From the NCBI GenBank assembly GCA_001661245.1, contig KV454017.1, forward strand, positions 978,517 to 1,042,516: DNA of 64,000 bases. The letters are read 5' to 3'. Position 1 is the stretch's first letter, and every line of letters starts with the position of its first letter. Shown piece after piece: positions 10,154-21,145 of this stretch. This DNA comes from Pachysolen tannophilus NRRL Y-2460 (taxonomy: Eukaryota; Ascomycota; Pichiomycetes; Alaninales; Pachysolenaceae). The notes under the pieces were generated by a model that was not told where the DNA came from, did not search any database, and worked only from the letters and a program-made list of their open reading frames with translations. Position numbers and translations under genes: made by a program.

Positions 10154-10993
10154 ATGGGGTATCCGAATCCTATTGGTGGAATTTCAAGGAAACTTTCGAA
10201 TGATGTTTTCATTCATTCTTGTAGGTTCACAAGAGTGAATTTTTTACAATTTGGTGCTAGAATGTCAGTTATTAAATTACCAGATGATAGTTATGTAGTT
10301 TATTCTGCTATTCCTTATAATAAAGAAATGATTAATAGTTTCAATGAATTAGTTGGTGATAAAGATTGGTTATTAAAAGTTCGATATTTGGTTATTCCTG
10401 ATGTTGCACATACAATGGCTATTACAAGTTATAAAGATAAAATGTCTGAAAATGTCAAGATAATTGGAATGGAAGGTTGTAATAATATTGTGGATTCGAT
10501 GATTAATATTAAATTGAATGAAAAATTTGCTTATAATGTGATTGAAGATGATGAACAATTTCAAAAATTGGGACTTGATAAGAAAAATGATGCGGCTTTT
10601 ACTGAAAATTTTAAAATGCTTTATATGCCAAAACATCCAAATAAAGAATTGATCTTATACCATGGAAATTCCAAAACTTTATTTGAAGCTGATTTAATGA
10701 TGAATTTAAGAAATAAAAAATCAATACCAGATGATAATAATCAATTTAATGAACAATTTGGTGGTAAAAATGTTCATACTGGAATTAGTTACCTTACTGG
10801 GTACATGAACCCTACTTCCAAAATAGGAATTGCTGCAATGACAAAATTAATACCTGTATCTGATGAATCTAAATTATTTTTTAAAAATTTGAATGGTTTA
10901 GATATTGAAAAAATTGTTATGAGCCATGGAGACGTTATTGAGCATGGTGGTAGTAAAGTTATTAAAGATCTTTTCCTGAAATTTATCAATTGA
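10154..10993 (+). CDS. Metallo-beta-lactamase-fold-like protein (DUF4336-like), function unknown
   Basis: Protein of 279 residues starting at the ATG at 10154. It has the flavour of the fungal DUF4336 / metallo-hydrolase-like family: [22 protein letters not shown] at the start of the fold, [34 protein letters not shown] and a late [14 protein letters not shown]. The canonical HxHxDH zinc motif of active metallo-beta-lactamases is not visible; single His residues stand at the equivalent strands. No signal peptide or membrane segment. Family naming is from general resemblance, so the biochemical role is open. Confidence 0.6.
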   Translation: MGYPNPIGGISRKLSNDVFIHSCRFTRVNFLQFGARMSVIKLPDDSYVVYSAIPYNKEMINSFNELVGDKDWLLKVRYLVIPDVAHTMAITSYKDKMSENVKIIGMEGCNNIVDSMINIKLNEKFAYNVIEDDEQFQKLGLDKKNDAAFTENFKMLYMPKHPNKELILYHGNSKTLFEADLMMNLRNKKSIPDDNNQFNEQFGGKNVHTGISYLTGYMNPTSKIGIAAMTKLIPVSDESKLFFKNLNGLDIEKIVMSHGDVIEHGGSKVIKDLFLKFIN

Positions 10994-11131
10994 AAAAAAA
11001 AAAGTAAAAAATAAAAAAATAAAAAAAAGAAAAAAGGGAAATTTTTTTTTTTTTTTTTTAATTTATTTAAGTAGTCTTTTTTAGTGGTATATATATATAA
11101 ATATATATATAAAAGACAAAATAAATATTTT

Positions 11132-12375
11132 ATGGTCATGGATAATAATGATCTTGTAGTAGTTAGCGAAGGGGAAGCAACAATTTTTTATCCACCAAAC
11201 AATGCAAGGTTAAAGTACAATGCATCTGAAATTTTTAGTAGAGATTTGAGTTTACTTGTTATTTCAACATGGATGATAGATAATAAGATCAATAAAAAAA
11301 AAATAATTTTAAAATTTTAGATTTTTCAAGTGGGAATGGATTAAAAAGTATTAGATTTTTTAAAGAAATACCTATTGATTTTAAAATAACTATGAATGAT
11401 TTTTCTAAAGAATCATGTAAATTAATTTCTAAAAATGCAAATTTTAATAAACTTGATAATTTTAATTATGAAATAACAAATTATTATAATATTGAAGAAT
11501 TTAATGAAAAATTTGATATAATTGATTTAGAAATTTATAATAATTCACCTATAAAATATCTTGAATCTGCCATCAAGTTATTATCAAATGAAAATGGGTT
11601 ATTACTGTTAACTTTCCCAGATATGGGTATATTAGCAGGAAATGCTTATTATGATAATTGTTTTGCAACATATGGAAGTATTAAATTAGGTAATAATGAT
11701 GTTACACATGAAAGTGCAATTAGAATTGTATTAAATACAATTAATTTAATTGCATCAAGGCATAAAAAATTTATTGAACCGATGATTTCTGTTTATAATA
11801 ATAATTATATTAAAATTTATATTCAAATTATTAAAAATCCTTTAAAACTGAAAAATAATCTGATTAAAAATTCAATGATGACTTTTAATTGTATAAATTG
11901 TGGATTTTTAAAAAATTATTATAATTATTATTCATTAAATAATAATAATAGTAATAATAATAATTTATTTGAATTTAAATTTCAGTGTAATTATTGTAAA
12001 TCATTAATACCAAAAATGACAGGTCCATTTTGGGCAGGTGCTATGCATAATTCAATTTTTATTGAAAAACTTTTAACAATTTATAATAATAATGATTTAA
12101 ATTTAAATAATTTACAAGTTATTAAAAAAATTGAATTAATATTAAAAGAATTAAAAGAAATTCCCTTTTTTTTTAAACCTTCAACTTTAGCATCAATATT
12201 AAAATGTCCCAAGACACCTTCATTATTACAATTTTCAAATCGTCTTGAACAATTAGGTTATAATGTTTCACCAACACATTGTCTGTCATCAGCGCTAAAG
12301 ACAGATGCACCTTGGGAAACCGTATGCACAGTGATGGAACAATTTAAAGCAGAAATTATAAATTACGAAAATTAA
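11132..12375 (+). CDS. Trm1-like tRNA (guanine26-N2) methyltransferase, divergent and frameshifted
   Basis: Two overlapping frames encode one Trm1-like protein. The first (ATG 11132 to stop 11318-11320) carries EGEATIFYPPNNARLKYN and RDLSLLVISTW, matching Trm1's N-terminus. The second, open from about 11296 to 12375, continues with ILDFSSGNGLKSIRFFKEIP and ends like Trm1 (SSALKTDAPWETVCTVM). The frame change falls at a ten-A run, 11294-11303, so it may be a read error, a real mutation or slippage. The four-Cys zinc site (CINCG, CNYCK), HESAIRIVLN and AGAMHNSIFIEKL are kept. The catalytic motif seen as IDLDPYG in S. cerevisiae Trm1 reads IDLEIYN here, and LSATGLRAIR reads FSSGNGLKSIR. Enzyme activity is therefore doubtful. 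It may be a decaying or re-purposed paralogue. Confidence 0.75.
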
Positions 12376-12899
12376 AATTACTCAATTACTTGAATTTCAC
12401 ATATATATATTTATATATATTTATATATATATATATATATAAATATATAAATATAAATACGTATTTCATTAATTGTATGCACAAACATGTAGTCGGCAAT
12501 TGTTCGGAATTAGCTGAAAAAACAGAAATTATTCCGTGAACGCACGACCTCGATAAAAATACTTTTTTTTTTTTAAAGTTTTTTTTTTCCCTTGTTCTTT
12601 TGTCTCGCTGTTTGCGTATAGTTCATGGGTCTTTTTAACGGCGGTTAAGCTCTAAATCAAGCGACCCATCCGTAAACTATACCCAATATAATATATATAT
12701 ATATAATTAATTTTATATGTTAAATATACATCTTTATAGTTGAATATTCTGGTTTTTATAAGTTCTATACTGATTCTTGAGAAGTTAATTACTTTTTTTT
12801 AATATCAATTGGAATTAGCGCCTTTTCTTTTTTTATTTGCTTTTTTAAATTCTTTTTTAGTTCTTTTGTTCTTTTGTTCTTTTGTTCTTTTGCTTTCGT

Positions 12900-12966
<67 letters not shown>

Positions 12967-13045
12967 TTTAATTTTTTTGACCGGCTATTTCATTTACGTT
13001 TTTCTTTTACTATATTAAATTATACAATACCTATTATACTTATAC

Positions 13046-13077
<32 letters not shown>

Positions 13078-13128
13078 ATTTATTTAATATTCATTGGGCT
13101 ATAAGGTGTTGAGAGGGATGGACCAAGT
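12376..13128. other. Intergenic, promoter of the P4-ATPase gene, with simple repeats
   Basis: Contains (AT)n at about 12401-12440 and 13049-13070, an inverted repeat at 12616-12682, four tandem TTCTTTTG units at 12861-12892, and two very long T runs between about 12903 and 12960. The T tracts are typical nucleosome-poor yeast promoter DNA. No gene seen. Confidence 0.6.
12616..12682. repeat. Interrupted inverted repeat
   Basis: GTATAGTT (12616-12623) and ATGGGTC (12625-12631) pair with GACCCAT (12663-12669) and AACTATAC (12675-12682). The loop of about 31 bases holds a smaller near-palindrome, TTAACGGCGGTTAA. It lacks tRNA B-box and acceptor features. It could be a cruciform, a structured leader or a protein-binding site upstream of the P4-ATPase gene. 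Confidence 0.6.
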
Positions 13129-16100
13129 ATGTCGTCTCATGAAAGTAATAGAAAAATATCGTCACCATTTGCCGATAATGATGACGAATTCAATGATATA
13201 AAGTTTAATGAGGAAGATGAGGACATGTATTATATAAGCAATGACAATAGCGGTAGTGGCAACGGCGGTACAAACGGCGGTACCAATGGCGGTATCAACA
13301 ACGGCGGCTCTACCGCCGTTGCAGCGACAGCAGTTAATGGATATGATAATAATGGCCATACGTTACCCAAGAACCGTACGAAAAGTATATTGAAAAAACC
13401 TTCCAATATATATTCTCCAAAAAGTCCGCTTTCTAGAAAAGGTAGTAATGCTCGTACTCGTACTCCATCTTTAAAGAAACAAGATGTTTCAGAGTTATCA
13501 TATGAGACAAATGATGATTTACCAATTTCATCAAGAAATTCATTTGATAGTATAGGTAAGACTCCAGCTTTAAATACTAAAAATAGCGCTCATGCAAGGT
13601 TTCAAATTGATGATATTAGTAATGAAAATATATTTGATGATTCAAAGACATATTTAAAAAATGATATAGAAATTGGAGAAGAAAATGATGATTTAAATGA
13701 TTTAGATAAACCTATTCATTTTGATGGTACTACTCATTCAGGTCATCTTGGTAGAAAAGAAACTTTTATGAAAAGGCATAGATGGGGTACTCAAAGAAAT
13801 AAAAAAGGTCTCCCAATAGGAAGAAGTAAAACTTTTAAATGGCATAGAAATCAATCCATACGTCATGCCTTACATGCAACATCAACTCCTCATAATCTGG
13901 AATCCGATTCTGAAGATGAAGGAGATTCTAGAAAAGATGAATTCAGACAAGTATATTGGAATTTACCACTTCCTCTGGATTTATTGGATGATAAAGGTGA
14001 TCCAATAACACAGTATAGTAGAAATAAAGTTAGAACTACAAAATATACTCCATTAACATTTGTCCCAAAAAATCTCTCAAATCAATTCAAAAATATTGCA
14101 AATGTATATTTCTTAACCATGATCATATTGGGTGCTTTCAGTATATTCGGAGTGCCTAGCCCGGTTTTATCAGCAGTCCCGTTGATTGTTATTGTTTGTA
14201 TAACAGCTATTAAAGATGCAATAGAAGATTCTCGTCGTACTGGATTAGATATGGAATTAAATAATACTCCAACACATATTTTGGAAGGTGTTTTTAATCC
14301 AAATTGTTTAGTTGATAATGTTTCAATGTGGAGAAGATTTAAAAAATTAAATTCGAGGTTATTGTTTAAATTCATTGCTTTTATTAAACAAAATTTAACT
14401 TCAAGTGGGAGATTAGAGAAAAAGAGAAATGAATTTCGTAAAAAACATGGTCAAATAGCAGATTCTGCTCCTAAAAATTCATTTGATAGTACAGAAGAAA
14501 CTGCAAGAAAATCAGTACAATTAAACAATTTATCTGGAAGTAATAGTTTAGATAATAATCAAGATGATCCTTTCAATGGAGCAGGGGAAGAAATAGGTGC
14601 ATCTCAAAAATTGAAAAATCATGATAATACTAAACCTTTTATAACTCATGAAGATGTATTTACTGACGTTCAAGCAAGATTTAAAAGAGATATGTGGAAA
14701 AATGTTAAAGTTGGTGATATTGTTAGAGTACATAATAACGATGAAATTCCAGCAGATATGATCATATTGGCCACTTCTGATAGTGATGGTGCTTGTTACG
14801 TGGAGACAAAGGATTTAGATGGTGAAACCAATTTAAAAGTTAGACAGGCATTAAAATCATCATCAGGTGAAATTAAACGTGCAAAAGATTTAACAAAGGC
14901 AAAATTTTGGATTGAAAGTGAAGGTCCACATTCTAATTTATATTCATACCAAGGTAATATGAAATATTATGTTTCTGGAGATGAAACAAAGGAAGAAATT
15001 GCTAATGAACCAGTTACAATAAACAATACATTATTAAGAGGTTGTACTTTGAGAAACACAAAATGGGCATTAGGTATAGTCATTTTCACAGGTGAAGATA
15101 CGAAAATTAGATTAAATGCAGGTATTACTCCAACAAAACGTTCCAGAATCTCTAGAGATTTGAACTATCCTGTTTTGTTAAATTTCTTATTATTATTCAT
15201 TATTTGTTTTATTTCAGGTTTGGTTAATGGTATATATTATCGACATGATAATGTTTCAAGAACATATTTTGAATTTGGTACCATTGCTGGAAGTCCAGCA
15301 GCAAATGGTATTGTTGGGTTTTTTGTTGCCGTTATCTTGTATCAATCTTTGGTTCCAATTTCTTTGTATATATCTATTGAAATTATCAAGACTGCACAAG
15401 CATTTTTCATCTATAGTGATGTCAAAATGTATTATGAAAAATTAGATTATCCATGTACTCCCAAATCATGGAGTATCTCTGATGATCTAGGTCAAATTGA
15501 GTACATCTTTAGTGATAAAACTGGTACATTGACGCAAAATGTGATGGAATTTAAAAAGGCTACAATCAATGGTATTTCATACGGTAGAGCGTATACGGAA
15601 GCATATGCTGGTATCAGAAAAAGACAAGGAATTGATATTAAAGAAGAAGCTGCTAGAGAGAAAAAGGCAATTGAAGAAGATAAAATAGTCATGTATAACC
15701 AATTACAAGAAATTAATGAAAATGATCAATTGGATATTAATGATTTGACTTTTATATCGAAAGAATTTGTCAAAGATTTAAAAGATGCAGCAAATGGTGA
15801 TTACCAGAAACATTGTAATGAACATTTCATGTTATCTTTAGCTTTGTGTCACTCCGTTTTAACCGAAGAAGATCCAAAGAAACCTGGAAAATTATTATTG
15901 AAAGCTCAATCTCCGGATGAAGCTGCTTTGGTCAGCACTGCCCGTGATGTAGGTTTTGCCTTTGTAGGTAGAACCAAAAAAGGTGTTATTTTGAATGTTC
16001 AAGGTATCGAAAAAGAATACCAGGTCTTAAATATATTAGAATTTAATTCTACTAGAAAGAGAATGAGTGCTTTAATTAAAATTCCTCCGCCATCACCAGG

Positions 16101-18057
16101 AGAGGAGCCATCTGTTTTGTTAATCTGTAAAGGTGCTGATTCTATTATATATTCAAGATTAAGTAAAGACAATGATCCAGATTTATTGGACAAGACAGCT
16201 AACCATTTAGAAGAATTTGCTACAGAAGGTTTAAGGACTTTATGTATTGCTCAACGTCAATTAACTTGGAAAGAGTATTTAGATTGGAATGCCAGACATG
16301 AGATTGCAGCTGCAGCCTTGGTGAAAAGAGAAGAGAGAATGGAAGAAGTTGCAGATTCTGTTGAGAGAGAATTGACTTTGTTGGGTGGTACTGCCATTGA
16401 AGATAGATTACAAGATGGTGTCCCAGATACAATTTCCTTGTTAGGAAAAGCCGGTATTAAGTTATGGGTCTTGACTGGTGATAAAGTTGAAACAGCTATT
16501 AATATTGGGTTTTCTTGTAATTTGTTGGATAACGATATGAACTTATTATTGATCAAAACAGGTGGAGTTGAAGAGATGGATCAGATTTTCACAGAGGAAG
16601 AGGTAGCTACTATTGGATCGGATGAGAAGAAATTTGTTGATCTGTTAATAACCAAATATCTTGAGAAGTATTTTAACAAGCAAGGTACACAAGAGGAAAT
16701 AACTGCAGCAAAATCTGACCATAGTCCACCACATGGAAACTTTGGTCTTGTTATTGATGGTGATGCTTTGAAATTGGCTTTAAAAGATGAAACCCAAAGG
16801 AAATTTTTGTTGTTATGTAAGGAATGTAAATCTGTTATGTGTTGTAGGGTCTCACCAGCCCAAAAAGCAGCTGTCGTTAAAATGGTTAAAAATACTTTAC
16901 AAGTTATGACTTTAGCAATCGGTGATGGATCAAACGATGTTGCTATGATTCAGGCTGCTGACGTTGGTGTTGGTATCGCTGGTGAAGAAGGTAGAGCTGC
17001 TGTTATGAGTTCTGATTATGCTTTTGGACAGTTCAGATATTTAACTAGATTGGTTTTGGTCCATGGTAGGTGGTCTTATAAGAGATTGTCACAAATGATT
17101 CCAAGTTTTTTCTACAAAAATGTCATTTTCACAATGGCATTGTTTTGGTATGGTATTTACAATGACTTTGATGGAACATATCTTTTCGAGTATACTTATT
17201 TAATGTTCTACAATTTGGCCTTTACCTCTTTACCTGTTATTTTCTTAGGTGTCTTAGACCAAGATGTCAGTGATATTGTTTCATTAATGGTTCCACAATT
17301 ATATAGAAGTGGTATTCTCGGAACTGAGTGGACAATGCAGAAATTTTGGTGGTATATGACTGATGCATTTTATCAATCGCTCATATCATTTTTCTATCCT
17401 TATTGGTTATATTACAAAAATGGTATTATTTCACCTACGGGGTTAACTCTAGAGCATAGATACATCATGGGTGCTCTTGTATCAACAATTGCTATTATAT
17501 CTTGTAACTTATACATATTGATGAATCAGTACAGATGGGACTGGGTTTCTACTTTATGTATTTCGTTATCTATTATAATTGTTTTTGCTTGGACTGGTAT
17601 TTGGTCTTCATCAACTTATTCTGGTGAATTTTATAAGGTTGGTGCAAGATTATACGGTGCCGCTGCATTTTGGGCATGCTTATTCGTTGGGGTTGTCATA
17701 TGTCTTATTCCTAGATTCATCTATAATGTTATTAGAGAAACAATGTTTCCTAGTGATGTTACTATTATAAGAGAAAGGGTTGCAAAAGGATTAAACCCAA
17801 TTGAAGATGACGGTTATGATTTCATTGCTATGGGTGATGATGGACTTAATAACGATTATAATGATTTTAGATTTGGTGGGCAAGATTTGTTGAAAAGACC
17901 ATTGAGTCTGACATTAGGTACTCAACAACCAAATGAATCAAGCCTCACGATTAACACACAAGAAATCCCAATGCAAGTGGTGGAAGGAAATGACGGAAGG
18001 AGATCTATTAGTATCAAAAAGCAGCACAACGGAGTCAATAATAATTCCGTTATTTAG
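13129..18057 (+). CDS. P4-ATPase phospholipid flippase, Dnf1/Dnf2 type
   Basis: Protein of 1642 residues, close to Dnf1/Dnf2 length (about 1570-1610). A long polar N-terminus (about 1-270, Gly/Asn-rich near 40-65) precedes NLPLPLDLLDDKGDP and RTTKYTPLTFVPKNL, which match the Dnf group. The actuator DGET lies at about 564-567, the phosphorylated Asp in DKTGTLTQ is residue 796, and the hinge GDGSND is at about 1265. About ten membrane helices: two before DGET, two before DKTGT and six after the hinge. Role: ATP-driven movement of phosphatidylcholine/ethanolamine-type lipids to the cytosolic leaflet at plasma and endosomal membranes, with an Lem3/Cdc50 partner. Dnf1 and Dnf2 cannot be told apart here. 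The ATG at 13129 is the first in frame. Confidence 0.93.
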   Translation: MSSHESNRKISSPFADNDDEFNDIKFNEEDEDMYYISNDNSGSGNGGTNGGTNGGINNGGSTAVAATAVNGYDNNGHTLPKNRTKSILKKPSNIYSPKSPLSRKGSNARTRTPSLKKQDVSELSYETNDDLPISSRNSFDSIGKTPALNTKNSAHARFQIDDISNENIFDDSKTYLKNDIEIGEENDDLNDLDKPIHFDGTTHSGHLGRKETFMKRHRWGTQRNKKGLPIGRSKTFKWHRNQSIRHALHATSTPHNLESDSEDEGDSRKDEFRQVYWNLPLPLDLLDDKGDPITQYSRNKVRTTKYTPLTFVPKNLSNQFKNIANVYFLTMIILGAFSIFGVPSPVLSAVPLIVIVCITAIKDAIEDSRRTGLDMELNNTPTHILEGVFNPNCLVDNVSMWRRFKKLNSRLLFKFIAFIKQNLTSSGRLEKKRNEFRKKHGQIADSAPKNSFDSTEETARKSVQLNNLSGSNSLDNNQDDPFNGAGEEIGASQKLKNHDNTKPFITHEDVFTDVQARFKRDMWKNVKVGDIVRVHNNDEIPADMIILATSDSDGACYVETKDLDGETNLKVRQALKSSSGEIKRAKDLTKAKFWIESEGPHSNLYSYQGNMKYYVSGDETKEEIANEPVTINNTLLRGCTLRNTKWALGIVIFTGEDTKIRLNAGITPTKRSRISRDLNYPVLLNFLLLFIICFISGLVNGIYYRHDNVSRTYFEFGTIAGSPAANGIVGFFVAVILYQSLVPISLYISIEIIKTAQAFFIYSDVKMYYEKLDYPCTPKSWSISDDLGQIEYIFSDKTGTLTQNVMEFKKATINGISYGRAYTEAYAGIRKRQGIDIKEEAAREKKAIEEDKIVMYNQLQEINENDQLDINDLTFISKEFVKDLKDAANGDYQKHCNEHFMLSLALCHSVLTEEDPKKPGKLLLKAQSPDEAALVSTARDVGFAFVGRTKKGVILNVQGIEKEYQVLNILEFNSTRKRMSALIKIPPPSPGEEPSVLLICKGADSIIYSRLSKDNDPDLLDKTANHLEEFATEGLRTLCIAQRQLTWKEYLDWNARHEIAAAALVKREERMEEVADSVERELTLLGGTAIEDRLQDGVPDTISLLGKAGIKLWVLTGDKVETAINIGFSCNLLDNDMNLLLIKTGGVEEMDQIFTEEEVATIGSDEKKFVDLLITKYLEKYFNKQGTQEEITAAKSDHSPPHGNFGLVIDGDALKLALKDETQRKFLLLCKECKSVMCCRVSPAQKAAVVKMVKNTLQVMTLAIGDGSNDVAMIQAADVGVGIAGEEGRAAVMSSDYAFGQFRYLTRLVLVHGRWSYKRLSQMIPSFFYKNVIFTMALFWYGIYNDFDGTYLFEYTYLMFYNLAFTSLPVIFLGVLDQDVSDIVSLMVPQLYRSGILGTEWTMQKFWWYMTDAFYQSLISFFYPYWLYYKNGIISPTGLTLEHRYIMGALVSTIAIISCNLYILMNQYRWDWVSTLCISLSIIIVFAWTGIWSSSTYSGEFYKVGARLYGAAAFWACLFVGVVICLIPRFIYNVIRETMFPSDVTIIRERVAKGLNPIEDDGYDFIAMGDDGLNNDYNDFRFGGQDLLKRPLSLTLGTQQPNESSLTINTQEIPMQVVEGNDGRRSISIKKQHNGVNNNSVI

Positions 18058-18119
18058 AGATTTGAAATTTCGGGAAGCCATTCATTCCGAATTAAAATGA
18101 AAATGTACACTATAAAATC

Positions 18120-18182
<63 letters not shown>

Positions 18183-18537
18183 ACCATTATTACTATTTCA
18201 ATTGTTTTAGGCACCTAAGAAGGTTTTATACATAGCGTGAGTTAGATTTTGCTTTTTCTATTCATCTGTTTACTCACATATTCTTTTTTTTACTGTTTTA
18301 CTACCATTAACATTTGTTATTTTTTTATTTTTAGTTTCATGTTTTTGTTATGTTTTGTTTTTACTTTTTATTTTCCATTGACTAACATTTTTCTATTAGA
18401 AAACATTTTTTATAACTTTGAACATAGAAAAAACCTTTGAAAATTGTTGAAATAAAATTAGTTTATTATACAAAATTTAAAACAAAACGAGAGTAAGTGT
18501 GTGTGTGAGAGAGAGAGAGAAAATAAAAGTCTTGTTT
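18058..18537. other. Convergent 3' spacer with simple repeats
   Basis: The space between the convergent P4-ATPase and SWF1 genes. It contains a T run of about 30 (18127-18156) followed by (TTTTTA)n to about 18180, and a (GT)n-(GA)n tract at about 18498-18520. Short open frames here are low-complexity; no gene seen. Confidence 0.6.
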
Positions 18538-19707
18538 CTATAAATATGATGGTGTAATGATCCTTTCTTTAACATTATTCCAAAATCCATGGTCATAGAC
18601 ATTGTCAATTTCCTTTTTCATATCTGTGACTTTGAACAACTGTGCTCCTGTAACGTCAACAGCACAATTTTCATCACTTAATTTGTAAAAAACACCATCA
18701 AAGTCTTTTATAAGGTATAATTTTTCAATTTTATTCTCATTCTCGGTATCTTCATAATATTTATAATAAATACATTCTTTAGAGATCAAGTATCTTAACA
18801 ATTCCCACTTTGAGGATTCATTTGTTGTCATTCCAAGATATAAATAATAAATATGTTCTAAAGTAAACCATGCAACGACAACAGAGAATATAGAGCATAA
18901 TAAGAATATAATTCCTGTTCTTTCATTTGTTAAACTTGTCTTGGTCATTATTGTGAAATACAGTATACATTTTTGCATCAAGGTATGATCATTCAAATTG
19001 AATTTTGTAGCAAAATTTTGGGATCCAATAATTTGTCCATTACGATACATAAGTAATTGATTTTTAAGAACTGTGAAGCAAAGATGGGACCCATATATTA
19101 AACACCAACATAATGAAATTAGAAAAAGAATAAACCATTTGTAGTTATAATATCCAACACAGTTATTCAACCATATACAGTGATGATCAAACAATAAGAA
19201 ACATTTATCACAAGTTGAACAATGTTTTGATCTTGGAATTTTAAGTAATTTGCAAGTTCTACAATAATTTTTCCCAATATCAGACTTGTGATTAAAAAAA
19301 ATTAATTCATTGTATGGGAATTTTGCAATTAACAGGTCATTATTCAAATTATTTATGTTAGAAAGTTGACCTGGATCGATAATTATAGCAGCAATGAAAG
19401 ATGCTGCATTTGTTAATAAACTAGATGAAATTAGCAACGTCCTAGGATTTTCTAGTTCATTAAAAGTATACTTGAAAAAATTCAACACTAACCCAACAAA
19501 TAATGTCAAATATAATCCAGGTAATGCCCATCTATATATGAAATTTAACCTTTCAACAAAATTCTTATAAAAAAAATTCTTAAAGTAATATCTATCAATA
19601 TGGTATAATTTAGCCAAGATGAAATTGTGTAAATTAAATATATATATTAAAAGTGACACCAGCAATAAAATCAATGTGGTTACAAGTGTTAGCTTTATCG
19701 AATTCAT
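18538..19707 (-). CDS. SWF1: DHHC palmitoyltransferase Swf1
   Basis: Protein of 389 residues (S. cerevisiae Swf1 is about 336). An N-terminal signal-anchor helix (about 5-25) and two further helices precede the cysteine-rich domain [21 protein letters not shown], then the active DHHC at residues 174-177, followed by [15 protein letters not shown]. More helices follow (about 195-215 and 265-290) and then a cytosolic tail. Swf1 resides in the ER and palmitoylates membrane-near cysteines of SNAREs such as Snc1, Tlg1 and Syn8. The short loop spacing and the N-terminal anchor fit Swf1 better than Pfa3, Pfa4 or Akr1. Transcribed divergently from the unknown gene at 19984. Confidence 0.85.
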   Translation of the reverse strand: MNSIKLTLVTTLILLLVSLLIYIFNLHNFILAKLYHIDRYYFKNFFYKNFVERLNFIYRWALPGLYLTLFVGLVLNFFKYTFNELENPRTLLISSSLLTNAASFIAAIIIDPGQLSNINNLNNDLLIAKFPYNELIFFNHKSDIGKNYCRTCKLLKIPRSKHCSTCDKCFLLFDHHCIWLNNCVGYYNYKWFILFLISLCWCLIYGSHLCFTVLKNQLLMYRNGQIIGSQNFATKFNLNDHTLMQKCILYFTIMTKTSLTNERTGIIFLLCSIFSVVVAWFTLEHIYYLYLGMTTNESSKWELLRYLISKECIYYKYYEDTENENKIEKLYLIKDFDGVFYKLSDENCAVDVTGAQLFKVTDMKKEIDNVYDHGFWNNVKERIITPSYL

Positions 19708-19896
19708 CTAGCAACAACCGCTGCAGCACTAAGCCAATACCACCTTTTCTAACCTCACTGAATACCTCGTACAAGATAAAAAAAAATCAATGATATTTAT
19801 TTGAAAAATAAATTATTGAAATAATGGAAGATCATCACCAACTTTCTTATCGTACCTTTTTAGTGAAAAAAATAGAAAAACACTAAAAATTGACTA

Positions 19897-19902
19897 ACGC
19901 GT
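19897..19902. promoter_or_regulatory. MluI cell-cycle box (ACGCGT)
   Basis: A perfect ACGCGT inside the longer palindrome AACGCGTT, 82 bases before the ATG of the unknown gene at 19984 and 190 bases before SWF1. In budding yeasts this is the MBF site of G1/S genes. The position suggests control of the plus-strand gene; this is inference. Confidence 0.5.
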
Positions 19903-19983
19903 TAAAAAATAAAACTAAAACTAAAACTAAAAAAAATTGTTGTTTACGAACGGATTGATCTGGGACTTTGTATAGAGGGGAAG

Positions 19984-20922
19984 ATGGGTCAAGAGGTAAT
20001 AATGAGAAAGATAAATGCGATATTTGAGAGTGCTTCTTGTGAAATAGAATCATTGGTGTATTTGGTATCGGTTTTAAGTTGTGAAGAAGATGTTTACTAC
20101 CTTGATACTATTAGGTTAACATCTTCTCAATTGGATTACATATTTGATACCAATAAGTTTTTAAAAAAGAATGGGTTTGCAATTCTCGGATTATTGTTTA
20201 GTTTTTACAAGAAAATTAACAAGGACAAGAAGTTGAATAATATATTGAAGAATATTCGTGATTATAATGATAATGATTTTGTATTTGATTTGAATCAAGG
20301 TTTAAAAATATTTAGTGAGTATTTATCGAGTATTATTGGGATATTCGAATCTAATCAAGATGTTTTTAATTCGAATTCGGATGAAAATCAACAAGTTATA
20401 AATAACATGACTCCCATAGCGTTACTGAAAGTTCAAAAATTTAAGAAATTAAGAACACAATCAACTTCCAGTTTAAAATCTTTCCAATCGAGTTTATTCA
20501 GTACCAATAGGTTAAGTTCATCAACAACAATGACAACAAATATAATACCTTCTCAACAAGAGGATAATAATAAAATATCAGTAGTAACTTCTGCAGTTTC
20601 CTCTTTTGAAGAAAAATCTCAAGATTATTTGGTAACTAACAACAAAGTTATTTTTAAGAACTTGATCAATCAATTCATAGTTTTACTAAGAAATATATTG
20701 ATATTTTGTGATTTTTTAAAACAAAAATCCAATTTTATCATTGGTGAAGATTCTTTATCAATTTTTCATTCTAAATTGTTGTATTTTAACAATTTTTTAA
20801 ACAATGCATTAGTTTTAAAAATTTACAAATCTTTAACGGACTGTTCTTTAAATATTATCAATAATGAACTTAATGAACTTAATGAACTTAATGAACTTAA
20901 TGAACTTGGAAATGAACTATAA
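19984..20922 (+). CDS. Uncharacterised helical protein, possibly G1/S-expressed
   Basis: Protein of 312 residues that I do not recognise. It has two helical parts. Residues 1-125 include a run starting SLVYLVSVLSCEEDV and FAILGLLFSFYKKINKDKK; about 215-290 include LINQFIVLLRNILIFCDFLKQ and LLYFNNFLNNALVLKIYKSL. They are joined by a Ser/Thr-rich linker (about 145-210). The C-terminus is a tandem repeat of (N)ELNEL made by a nine-base unit repeated from about 20867 to 20902. There is no signal peptide or clear membrane helix. The ATG at 19984 is chosen; a second in-frame ATG lies six codons later. A perfect MluI box lies 82 bases upstream. Confidence 0.75.
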   Translation: MGQEVIMRKINAIFESASCEIESLVYLVSVLSCEEDVYYLDTIRLTSSQLDYIFDTNKFLKKNGFAILGLLFSFYKKINKDKKLNNILKNIRDYNDNDFVFDLNQGLKIFSEYLSSIIGIFESNQDVFNSNSDENQQVINNMTPIALLKVQKFKKLRTQSTSSLKSFQSSLFSTNRLSSSTTMTTNIIPSQQEDNNKISVVTSAVSSFEEKSQDYLVTNNKVIFKNLINQFIVLLRNILIFCDFLKQKSNFIIGEDSLSIFHSKLLYFNNFLNNALVLKIYKSLTDCSLNIINNELNELNELNELNELGNEL

Positions 20923-21145
20923 TGTTGTATATTTATTTATTTATATGGTCATCAGAGACGGGAAAGGAGATGAAATAAAAATTCTTTTATTATTATTATT
21001 TACTACTACTGGTAATAAAGTGAAATTGTAAACTCTTTTGAATAGTGTAATAATGTCTCGTAAAAATCATCATTAGTGAAAAAGTTAAATTTGAAAAAGT
21101 CATTTCCATTAAAACCAACAAGAAGAAAAAATTGATTTGTTATTA

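Noticed and set aside
12616-12682. tRNA gene
   Set aside because: The length is suitable but there is no T-loop GGTTCGA word, no D-arm and no anticodon stem; the pairing is a simple two-block hairpin.
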